Assembly: GCA_023439125.1 (NCBI GenBank)
Contig: JAEXOU010000011.1
Location: 1 to 64,000 of the forward strand
Length of the DNA: 64,000 nucleotides
Source of the DNA: Bacillota bacterium
GTDB taxonomy: Bacteria > Bacillota > Clostridia > Lachnospirales > Lachnospiraceae
Direction: 5' to 3'
A model generated the notes under the pieces. That model had not been told where the DNA came from, did no database searches, and saw only the letters and a list, made by a program, of their open reading frames with translations. Of the stretch, positions 25,734 through 32,840 are shown piece by piece (within the stretch, counting starts at the first letter, position 1; every line of letters starts with the position of its first letter). The position numbers and the translations under genes are program-made.

Positions 25734-26237
25734 TTAGACAATTTTGCATAGCTTCAGTAACCAATAAATAATTCCAAGTACCCAGCTAGAGAGTATACCA
25801 TATAAGATTACAGGCCCTGCAATCGTGAATATCTTACACCCAATACCAAATACCTGTCCTTCCTTTTTAAACTCAATCGCAGGAGCTGCCACTGAATTCG
25901 CAAACCCAGTAATTGGAACAAGGGTTCCTGCTCCTCCGTGTTTCGCAAGCTTTTGATACCAATTAAAACCTGTAAATAGAACAGCTAGCAATACAAGAGA
26001 AACTGTAGTATAAGCAGCCGCTAGTTCTTTCTCTGCTCCTTGACTCTTATATAGGTTCAAGAATGCCTGTCCAATACAACAAATAATTCCACCAATCACA
26101 AATGCCTTGAGTAAATTAATCCAGGGATTGTGCTTTGGTGTCATCTGATTCACATATTGGTTATATAGTTTATCTCTCTCTTTTTGATTTTTTTCTCGAG
26201 TGATGTCCGAAATTGAAACATTCTTATTCTCTGCCAT
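25734..26237 (-). CDS. spoVAC: stage V sporulation protein AC
   Basis: A 167-residue protein with a charged N-terminus (1-38) and about four membrane helices. SpoVAC is the mechanosensitive core of the DPA channel in Bacillus. Motifs include NPWINLLKAFVIGGIICCIG and LVPITGFANSVAAPAIEFKKEG. It is paralogous in sequence to the SpoVAE gene two places downstream. GGTAGGAATG precedes the start. A 133-base gap with short imperfect repeats (CATACACAGACG/CATACAACAGACG) separates it from spoVAB. Confidence 0.95.
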   Translation of the reverse strand: MAENKNVSISDITREKNQKERDKLYNQYVNQMTPKHNPWINLLKAFVIGGIICCIGQAFLNLYKSQGAEKELAAAYTTVSLVLLAVLFTGFNWYQKLAKHGGAGTLVPITGFANSVAAPAIEFKKEGQVFGIGCKIFTIAGPVILYGILSSWVLGIIYWLLKLCKIV

Positions 26238-26370
26238 ATCATTCCTACCTTTCCTGACATATATAATTCATTTTCTAATATTAATTTCTCAATATATCCA
26301 AATTTCATACACAGACGAATGCTTTCTCAATATTATTTCCTAATTCCATACAACAGACGGATGACTTTAC

Positions 26371-26760
26371 CTAGGTTGCAATTATCAATTGATAAAAAGC
26401 TCCAAATAACTTTCCAATTGCAAAAATAAGAATGATGTAAGGTAATCCAGCTGTCAGTTTAACTCGTTTCACGAAGATTGGCAGAACATTAACTACTTCT
26501 GCTATTGCAAATGAGAGACATCCAACATAAACACCTGAAAAAAAACCATATACACATAATGCAAAATAACCAGTCGGAATATGCCATTGATATAACCAGA
26601 ATAAGTTTCCTAAAGTGCCTCCTAATACAACCATATCTTCATAAATTTGAATATATTTTGCAGTTTTACTACGTGCTGCCATACGCTGTACGACACCAAT
26701 TACAGTTACAAATGCAAATATTCCTGCTGCGACTAAAAGTCCAGCTGACAATCCAATCAA
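26371..26760 (-). CDS. spoVAB: stage V sporulation protein AB
   Basis: A 129-residue integral membrane protein with about four helices and the SpoVAB pattern: GLSAGLLVAAGIFAFVTVIG, EDMVVLGGTLGNLFW and SGVYVGCLSFAIAEVVNVLP. It is made in the forespore with the other SpoVA proteins. Its precise role in DPA uptake is not settled in the literature. It follows spoVAA by 40 bases. Confidence 0.92.
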   Translation of the reverse strand: MIGLSAGLLVAAGIFAFVTVIGVVQRMAARSKTAKYIQIYEDMVVLGGTLGNLFWLYQWHIPTGYFALCVYGFFSGVYVGCLSFAIAEVVNVLPIFVKRVKLTAGLPYIILIFAIGKLFGAFYQLIIAT

Positions 26761-26800
26761 CGCAAGTAAGATGTAACGTATTTTTATTCCCTCCTAGTTT

Positions 26801-27442
26801 TTATTCAATATCAATTGTGTTACCCTCTCTGTTTGAATTTTCTATGATTGCTTTATTTTCATTCGCTTCATATAAGCGTAGTTGTACTTGTAATGGAGTT
26901 GGATCAGTATCCATTTTAATCTTGGTAAAATGATTAAAGAAAATGATAATACCAATGGGTAAACCAATGGAATAGAAGATTGGAACAATATTTATCCCTT
27001 TCTGACTCTCTCCCATAACAAGTTCATGAAACATTTTTAACACATCATCGACGTTAACATCTTGATTAAAGGTCATAATTGAAAATGCAGAACCAAAAAA
27101 AACGGTAAATGCTATAAAAACTGTCTTTATAATCTCAAAAGCTTTCTTTCTCTTACTTGGCTGAATATATTCAATTACAAAGTCACTAGCACCCAAGCTA
27201 ATAACTAAAACATCAGAATATTCTCTTTGTATAGCTTCAATCACTTTTAAGATTGTAACCGCGTATTTATTTACCTTTTTGTCTTTAATACGTAAAATCT
27301 CTCTACTTCCAACTTCTTTTACTAGTGCTTCATCCTTACTCAAAATCTTAATAACATCTGAAAGTGTAACAATCTGCTTATGAACAATCACATTTAAATC
27401 TGCTTTTATATAAATAACCGTAGGAGTATCTGTATTACCCAT
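26801..27442 (-). CDS. spoVAA: stage V sporulation protein AA
   Basis: A 213-residue protein with a soluble N-terminal domain (1-100; VYIKADLNVIVHKQIVTLSD-like start) and two TM segments (about 102-122 and 150-170). This matches SpoVAA, the first gene of classical spoVA operons. Its ATG overlaps the TGA of an upstream 39-codon gene by one base (TGATG), so translation is probably coupled. No separate ribosome-binding site stands out, which supports the coupling. Confidence 0.92.
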   Translation of the reverse strand: MGNTDTPTVIYIKADLNVIVHKQIVTLSDVIKILSKDEALVKEVGSREILRIKDKKVNKYAVTILKVIEAIQREYSDVLVISLGASDFVIEYIQPSKRKKAFEIIKTVFIAFTVFFGSAFSIMTFNQDVNVDDVLKMFHELVMGESQKGINIVPIFYSIGLPIGIIIFFNHFTKIKMDTDPTPLQVQLRLYEANENKAIIENSNREGNTIDIE

Positions 27443-27561
27443 CAGATAAATGTTCCCTCAAACACATGATTGGTATTGATTGTAAAATAGCAAATTAAAA
27501 TTACTGTTACGGCTATTGCAACAATAATTAAGGATGCAATGCAGATTCTTTTCCTCTTCAT
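27442..27561 (-). CDS. 39-residue single-TM peptide coupled to spoVAA
   Basis: A short gene reading MKRKRICIAS... and ending HVFEGTFI: a basic start, a hydrophobic segment at about 7-27, then a short outer tail. AGAGGTGG lies 7 bases before the ATG and the stop TGA overlaps the spoVAA start codon. Position, ribosome-binding site and overlap support translation. It is probably forespore-expressed with spoVA, by inference. No family was recognised. It could instead serve only as a leader for coupling. Confidence 0.7.
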   Translation of the reverse strand: MKRKRICIASLIIVAIAVTVILICYFTINTNHVFEGTFI

Positions 27562-27580
27562 AATAGTCCACCTCTCAAAA

Positions 27581-27656
27581 AGGCTGTTGCAAGCCGATTA
27601 TGTGCTAAGATGATACTACCTCATCAAATTCTCACAATATCGTCTTGCAACAGCCT
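27581..27656 (-). terminator. long-loop hairpin between sigF and the spoVA operon
   Basis: AGGCTGTTGCAAG and CTTGCAACAGCCT form a 13-bp stem around a 50-base loop; TTTTTGAGAGG follows on the minus strand. It probably ends the spoIIA transcript. The stem sequence resembles the terminal repeats of the MITE-like element and the terminator at 12973. The 180-base gap holds nothing else recognisable; no clear sigma-G promoter was found. Confidence 0.6.
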
Positions 27657-27742
27657 CCTAATTCTTCTAAGATAACTGTTACTATTATTGCTAATTTTTA
27701 TTTAAATATGTTTGGAAAATACTGTAACACAGAAGCGTAATA

Positions 27743-28459
27743 TTAACCAAGCATCCACTCTCTCATCGTCTTTAGAATTTTTCTCTCCAAACGTGATACT
27801 TGAACTTGAGAAATTCCAAGTTCATTCGCTATCTCGGTCTGCGTCTTTTCTTTAAAATAACGTAATGTTATTATACTTTTCTCCTTATCACTCAATGAAT
27901 TCATAACCTCTTTTAACGCCATATGATTAATCATTGTGTTACTTTCATCATCTGACTGTTCGAGCTTATCAATAAGAAAGATTGCGTTCCCATCTCCTTG
28001 ATAAATTGTTTTGTATAAAGATTCTACCTCTGCTCCTGATTCCAAAGCTAGTACAACTTCTTCTTTTGCAAGCTCTAAGACTGAACTAATCTCTTCAATC
28101 GTAGGTTCTCTACCATTTCTAGCTTCTAATTCTTCACGCACCATACGTATCTTGTTTGCTGTTTCCTTTAATGACCTGCTTACTTTAATCATGCCATCAT
28201 CCCGTAAAAAACGTTTTATCTCCCCAGTAATCATCGGTACTGCATAAGTTGAAAACTTTACCTCATATGATAAATCAAACTTATCAATTGCCTTCATTAA
28301 ACCAATGGAGCCTATCTGAAATAAATCTTCTGCCTCATGTCCACGACCTAAAAAGCGACGGACAATACTCCATACTAGTCCCACATTCTCAGTCACAATT
28401 CTATCTCTAGCCTCTTTATCTCCAAGTTGTGATAATCGAATAAGCTCTAATGTGTCCAC
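27743..28459 (-). CDS. sigF: forespore sigma factor F
   Basis: The first compartment-specific sigma factor of sporulation, held by SpoIIAB until SpoIIAA is dephosphorylated. The 238 residues include region 2 (AEDLFQIGSIGLMKAIDKFD, FSTYAVPMITGEIKRFLRDDG), a region 3 and a region 4 HTH (TEIANELGISQVQVSRLERKIL). It starts at GTG with AAGGGAGGATA upstream. It is the third gene of the spoIIA operon, 29 bases after spoIIAB. It could be confused with SigG or SigB, but the operon settles it. Confidence 0.97.
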   Translation of the reverse strand: MDTLELIRLSQLGDKEARDRIVTENVGLVWSIVRRFLGRGHEAEDLFQIGSIGLMKAIDKFDLSYEVKFSTYAVPMITGEIKRFLRDDGMIKVSRSLKETANKIRMVREELEARNGREPTIEEISSVLELAKEEVVLALESGAEVESLYKTIYQGDGNAIFLIDKLEQSDDESNTMINHMALKEVMNSLSDKEKSIITLRYFKEKTQTEIANELGISQVQVSRLERKILKTMREWMLG

Positions 28460-28488
28460 TACTATCCTCCCTTCACGTAGACAGCTAT

Positions 28489-28962
28489 TTATGTAGTACC
28501 TATTCGCTTTCTCATCTTTACGGTAGTTCCCAATCCTCTTTTTGACAGAACTTGCAAATCATCCATAAAAGCACTCATAAATGCAAAGCCCATACCTGAA
28601 CGCTCTAGTTCTGGACAAGTTGTGAATAATGGTTCCATTGCCTTTTCAACATCTTCAATACCAACTCCATGATCAATAATTTCAATGAAGACATCACGTT
28701 CTTTTATACCACAATGTATCGTTACTTTACCAATGGAGTTACGATAACCATGAATAATACTATTAGTTACAGCTTCTGAGACTGCAGTTTTAATATCTGC
28801 AATTTCTTCTAAGGTAGGGTTAAGCTGTGATACAAATGCCGCTACAACGGTTCTAGCAAAGTTCTCATTCTTTGACAAGGAATTAAAATCGATCATCATC
28901 TCATTATCAAAAACCATAGGCGCTGCTTCAAAATTTTCTTCACTTAATACTTCTTGATTCAT
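28489..28962 (-). CDS. spoIIAB: anti-sigma F factor / serine kinase
   Basis: Binds and inhibits SigF, and phosphorylates SpoIIAA. A GHKL ATPase of 157 residues: N box IKTAVSEAVTNSIIHGY, G1 IIDHGVGIEDVE and G2 ERSGMGFAFM. The start is MNQEVL, because GGGAGGT (from the last codons of spoIIAA) lies 8 bases upstream. The start codon lies one base after the spoIIAA stop. An N-terminal extension of about 20 residues is present compared with Bacillus forms. Confidence 0.96.
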   Translation of the reverse strand: MNQEVLSEENFEAAPMVFDNEMMIDFNSLSKNENFARTVVAAFVSQLNPTLEEIADIKTAVSEAVTNSIIHGYRNSIGKVTIHCGIKERDVFIEIIDHGVGIEDVEKAMEPLFTTCPELERSGMGFAFMSAFMDDLQVLSKRGLGTTVKMRKRIGTT

Positions 28963-28963
28963 A

Positions 28964-29368
28964 CTATCTACCTCCCAATTCATTCATATGTGCAAATGCA
29001 TCTGACAAATCCTTATACTTATCTACAATTCCATAGAGACCTGACATTGTCAAAATACGATTGACACAATCACATACACCAGTTACTGCTAATTTTCCAC
29101 TCCCAAGTAATCTAAGTTTCTTATATCTGCCAAGAATCACTCCAATCCCAGAGCTATCCATAAATGTCACCTGAGAGAAATCGAAAATTACGTTTTGTAT
29201 ATTTTTTGTAACCATCTTTTTATCTGCATATTCACGAATATAGAGTGCATTGTGATGATCTAAGTCCTCTTTCATATGAATAATCAATGTCCGCTCTCTG
29301 ATTTCAAACTCTGCACTTTCTGTAGAATCTCGCCCTACTATCCATCGAATACCATCTTTTCTGTCCAT
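28964..29368 (-). CDS. spoIIAA: anti-anti-sigma F factor
   Basis: STAS-domain antagonist of SpoIIAB. The phosphorylatable serine is in the conserved segment VTFMDSSGIGVILGRY. The DHHNALYIREYADK part is typical. Starting at MDRKD (AGGAAAGGAAA upstream) gives 134 residues, about 17 more at the N-terminus than the Bacillus protein. Upstream in-frame ATGs run through the preceding terminator and are rejected. First gene of the spoIIA operon; sigma-H/Spo0A control is expected from the family but no site was recognised. Confidence 0.95.
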   Translation of the reverse strand: MDRKDGIRWIVGRDSTESAEFEIRERTLIIHMKEDLDHHNALYIREYADKKMVTKNIQNVIFDFSQVTFMDSSGIGVILGRYKKLRLLGSGKLAVTGVCDCVNRILTMSGLYGIVDKYKDLSDAFAHMNELGGR

Positions 29369-29428
29369 ATCTATTTTTCCTTTCCTAGTTTCTATAAGAT
29401 TTGTAAAATATTTACATACTGTGTCGAT

Positions 29429-29463
29429 AAAAAAAGACATTCTATCCTCTAGAAATGTCTTTT
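29429..29463 (-). terminator. intrinsic terminator before spoIIAA
   Basis: AAAAGACATT and AATGTCTTTTTTT form a stem with a central CTA/TAG extension; the T run is on the minus strand. It ends the TPR-protein transcript and isolates the spoIIA operon. Confidence 0.8.
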
Positions 29464-29499
29464 CTAGTAACAAATCGTTACTTTTTTATCATTTTGTTC

Positions 29500-30906
29500 T
29501 TACATCTCACCTAAGCGTAACTTTGCATACTGAACAAAGTTAGAATTAGGTAGCTCATTAATTATTCTATTATAGCACTCTTTCGCTTGCTCAAATTGCT
29601 CTAGTCCCTGATATGCCTTCCCAAGATAATAGATCGTAGAAGCGTTATCCGGAAGATAGACATTCGCTTTTTCTAACAATCCTAAGCCAGTTTCATAATC
29701 TTCATCTTCAACTGCTGCTTTTCCTTGTTTCTGAGCAATGTTAGCAGCTAATGGATACACATATGTCCTTAACTTCTCACAAACATCACCGGCTTCTCTT
29801 AATTCCATGTTATCAACATTAACCACATATAATAAGTCTGCAACTTCTAATGCTTCCTCTTCTGTAAACTTTCCATCAGCATTTAAATCATAATAGAGAT
29901 TAAATGCCTTTATCAGACTATCATACATCTCGCGATCATATTCAGGTATTACAATTGCATCCAACTCTGCTTGCTTGTCCTTCAATTTCGTGTTCAAATT
30001 ATCAACTTCCTTTTGAGCAGAAGTATACTTTGCGTTCAAAGCACTAATCTGACTACTTAAATCCCTGACCTCTTGTTCATATTGGGTAGATGCATTCTGT
30101 CGTACCGTAGGTACCACCAAGAAAAATACAACAGCAATTCCGATGATAACTCCAAGTACAAGATTAACAAATAACCATACATTTGGCTTTTCTTCACGAT
30201 AAGTTGAAATTGGCGTAATCGGTTTTGACACAATCTCAGACTCTTGCTCACCTTCACTCCAATATGGTGTAGGTTGTACGTTACCTCCAGAGATCAGTTG
30301 ATTCAGCTCATCCTTATAACGTAAAGTAGTTGTATTGGTTAAATCAATCTTACTAGCACGTGATAAGCATTTTTTCGCCCGCTCATACTCATTATTTTTC
30401 ATATAGAGTAACGCTAGTAACTGCAAGGCACGAATAAAGTGTGGATTTAAACTAGTTACTTTTTTTAACTGAATAATTGCTAAATCATCACTACCTTGTT
30501 TTGCAGATTCTAAAGCAATGTTATACTTCTTAATTGCTTGATTCATTGCATCTAACTTTGTTGGATTTGATGATATCGTATTCATATATAAATCTGCATC
30601 ATTATCTTTTGCTTGGAAATGCTTGCTTATTACCCATTCACTGAGTGCTGCTACTGTTTCACCCATCTCAAAGAATACTAGACCAAGTAAATTTCTTGCA
30701 TTCGTATTCCTTTTATTCATCTCAAGACTCTTCTTGAGCATATAGATTGCGCCAGTTAAATCCCTAACTTTTGCTTTCTCCAACCCACGGTTATAGTAAG
30801 AATTGGAGAGTCGACTTGTTCTTTTAAAGATTGTTAAGTCTTTACCGCACATCTCACATCTATTTCTTCGATCTGCGACAAGATTGCCGCACTTAGGACA
30901 ATTCAT
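29500..30906 (-). CDS. zinc-ribbon, TPR-repeat membrane protein
   Basis: A 468-residue protein in four parts. A zinc ribbon (CPKCGN and CEMCGK, residues 3-22). TPR repeats (about 35-205). A TM helix (about 240-262) followed by a coiled coil (about 268-318). Further TPRs at the C-terminus (about 335-468; ...IYYLGKAYQGLEQFEQAKE). The zinc ribbon and first TPRs would be cytosolic, the coiled coil and second TPR set extracellular. GGGGGGAAGAGG precedes the ATG. It follows a 46-codon gene by 28 bases. Function unknown; a scaffold role is inference. Confidence 0.87.
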   Translation of the reverse strand: MNCPKCGNLVADRRNRCEMCGKDLTIFKRTSRLSNSYYNRGLEKAKVRDLTGAIYMLKKSLEMNKRNTNARNLLGLVFFEMGETVAALSEWVISKHFQAKDNDADLYMNTISSNPTKLDAMNQAIKKYNIALESAKQGSDDLAIIQLKKVTSLNPHFIRALQLLALLYMKNNEYERAKKCLSRASKIDLTNTTTLRYKDELNQLISGGNVQPTPYWSEGEQESEIVSKPITPISTYREEKPNVWLFVNLVLGVIIGIAVVFFLVVPTVRQNASTQYEQEVRDLSSQISALNAKYTSAQKEVDNLNTKLKDKQAELDAIVIPEYDREMYDSLIKAFNLYYDLNADGKFTEEEALEVADLLYVVNVDNMELREAGDVCEKLRTYVYPLAANIAQKQGKAAVEDEDYETGLGLLEKANVYLPDNASTIYYLGKAYQGLEQFEQAKECYNRIINELPNSNFVQYAKLRLGEM

Positions 30907-30934
30907 CCTCTTCCCCCCATGGTTCTTTTTCCTA

Positions 30935-31075
30935 TTATTTATCTCTCTTTTCTTTCAAGATTGATTCAATCATATCCGAAATATCAGTTAAGTCATTATT
31001 AAAAATTGCCTCTTCTGCTTGGTCGACTTCTAAACTAGGTTGAAACTTGGCAATTTCCTCATCAAAGTTAATCAT
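30935..31075 (-). CDS. 46-residue conserved-looking acidic protein
   Basis: Reads MINFDEEIAKFQPSLEVDQA and ends SILKEKRDK; highly acidic, helical, without membrane segments. AGAGGT precedes the ATG. An in-frame ATG at 31141 would add 22 residues without a better site. It directly precedes the zinc-ribbon TPR gene and is probably co-transcribed with it. Family not recognised. Confidence 0.65.
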   Translation of the reverse strand: MINFDEEIAKFQPSLEVDQAEEAIFNNDLTDISDMIESILKEKRDK

Positions 31076-31238
31076 ATGATACCTCTTTTCTACTGTTTCA
31101 CTACGTATATCGATCACTACAGTATGTTTGATACTACCCATATAACATTTACAGTATCTATCATACCGATTAACCTATGAAAAATCAAGAGGTTAAGGGA
31201 AAATAACACTTAATTTCATACACTTTCTACGCAAAAAG

Positions 31239-32621
31239 TTACAGATTACGTGTCACTATCTCATATTCTTTACGATAAAACATCACTCTTGTAGTTTCGA
31301 CTGTTATTGTATCATATATACCACTAATAGAAATTGTAGTGTTTGGATAAATTACCTTATTAACCTCAATGTGTGCATCTCTCGAAATCTCTAAATTATG
31401 TAATATTGTATTTTTTTCTTGAAGTAGATCTGTTATCTCGGCGTTAGTACTTATTTTTGTTCTTACAAGCTGAAGCTTCTGGGTCATAAATGGATTTTTC
31501 TTCCCAGTAATTTCTCGCTCTTCTATCATCTCAGTTGCTGCCTCAATTTGTGCAACTCGCTCTCTTAGCTGCGCGATTTTACTGTCGATATTTTTTATTT
31601 GAAGTTGAATGGTATCTGGTACGCCAACGTATAAAGTTGTATTCACTTCTTTGGAATTACCGATAACACTAGCGCTTATGCACTTTAACGCATACGTCGT
31701 TCCACCTAAAATGATTCCTCGTTTTCCAGTTACTATAACACTTCCTTGTGACTCAATCATGCAATTCATGATTGCATTGGCAGTTATATCACCTTTTGCT
31801 TTAATCGATACTTGCTCAAAAAATTTACCACTTACATTACCACCACATATCACAAAACCCTTTTGTGCGCCTTGCATTCCACTCTCGAACACAATATCTT
31901 TTCCTGCAATAATTGTAGCGCCTTCCACATGTCCTCGAATGGTTATATTTCCATCAGCCTCTATCACTTTACCTTGAAACACATTCCCATAAATTAATAA
32001 ATCACCCTTGAAATGAATATCACCTTGCAAGTAATCAAGATCATCTTTTATTTCTAACAAATTCGATATTATAAGACGATCATTTTGGAATTCTATTTTC
32101 CCAGTAAGCAATGCTGTATAAAATCTCTTATCTTCAGAAAGCTCAAAGCCTTTACCCTTGATAGGGCTTAAGTCTTTCCCTTTTGTTGCCTTTAAGACTT
32201 GGCCATATATATTATATCCATCAATACCATTAGTTGCTGGGTGATACTCTATCACCTTATCCCCTTGTGTTACTGTAACAATACGTGTCATCGCATAATA
32301 ATCTACAGATCCATCTTCCAAAATGATTGGTTTTGTAGCAACACTTCGATCAAAGAAAAATTCAAAATATCCATCTACTCCATTTACTGGCTCCTTACCA
32401 GCAGCAATCATAACTTCTTGATAGATATCTCTACCCTGAATTATCTCATTCAAACTATCTTTTTTTATTCCATACGCAATCTTTTCTCTTAAAATAGCTT
32501 CCTTTAAATCCTCGAGTGAAAGAGGTTGATCATTATTATGATTTACTTTCATCCAAGCTTCCATATTATTATTTCGAACAACAATTGATATCCTCTCTGA
32601 ATTTCCTGTCAGATCTGGCAT
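31239..32621 (-). CDS. DUF342/FapA family protein
   Basis: A 460-residue member of the DUF342 (flagellar assembly protein A-like) family. The N-terminal third includes the signature ATNGIDGYNIYGQVLKATKG-type segment (about 125-145). The middle is a right-handed beta-helix (GDLLIYGNVFQGKVIEADGN, GHVEGATIIAGKDI). A C-terminal coiled coil spans about 335-410. The family is linked to polar localisation in other bacteria and to unknown envelope functions in clostridia. The ATG at 32621 has AAAGGGG 8 bases upstream; the GTG three codons earlier is less likely. It is not next to flagellar genes. Confidence 0.88.
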   Translation of the reverse strand: MPDLTGNSERISIVVRNNNMEAWMKVNHNNDQPLSLEDLKEAILREKIAYGIKKDSLNEIIQGRDIYQEVMIAAGKEPVNGVDGYFEFFFDRSVATKPIILEDGSVDYYAMTRIVTVTQGDKVIEYHPATNGIDGYNIYGQVLKATKGKDLSPIKGKGFELSEDKRFYTALLTGKIEFQNDRLIISNLLEIKDDLDYLQGDIHFKGDLLIYGNVFQGKVIEADGNITIRGHVEGATIIAGKDIVFESGMQGAQKGFVICGGNVSGKFFEQVSIKAKGDITANAIMNCMIESQGSVIVTGKRGIILGGTTYALKCISASVIGNSKEVNTTLYVGVPDTIQLQIKNIDSKIAQLRERVAQIEAATEMIEEREITGKKNPFMTQKLQLVRTKISTNAEITDLLQEKNTILHNLEISRDAHIEVNKVIYPNTTISISGIYDTITVETTRVMFYRKEYEIVTRNL

Positions 32622-32756
32622 AGATGGCACCCCTTTCTCGCAAGCAATGTTTGATACTCACATTGTATATCGACAATTAATTACAATAACAATAAAGTTT
32701 TATTAATCTGCGAAGCATTTTTATGTAAATTAAATTTCCTACAAGTTACCTATTAC

Positions 32757-32838
32757 ATAAAAAAAGAAGTCACTATTATTATACTTCGAAAGAAAGTTCC
32801 CAATCAACAAAAATATAATAAAAACGACTTCTTTTTAT
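32757..32838 (-). terminator. terminator of valS
   Basis: AAAAAGAAGTC and GACTTCTTTTTTT, with an inner ATTATTAT-type pairing, form a long stem with the T run on the minus strand, just after the valS stop. Confidence 0.8.
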
Positions 32839-32840
32839 AA

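Noticed and set aside
26238..26370. Short imperfect repeat CATACACAGACG/CATACAACAGACG between spoVAC and spoVAB as an operator
   Set aside because: Only two degenerate copies in an AT-rich gap, not palindromic; no further support.
31609..31977. 122-codon plus-strand frame inside the DUF342 gene
   Set aside because: Opposite-strand shadow of a well-supported coding sequence with no translation signals.
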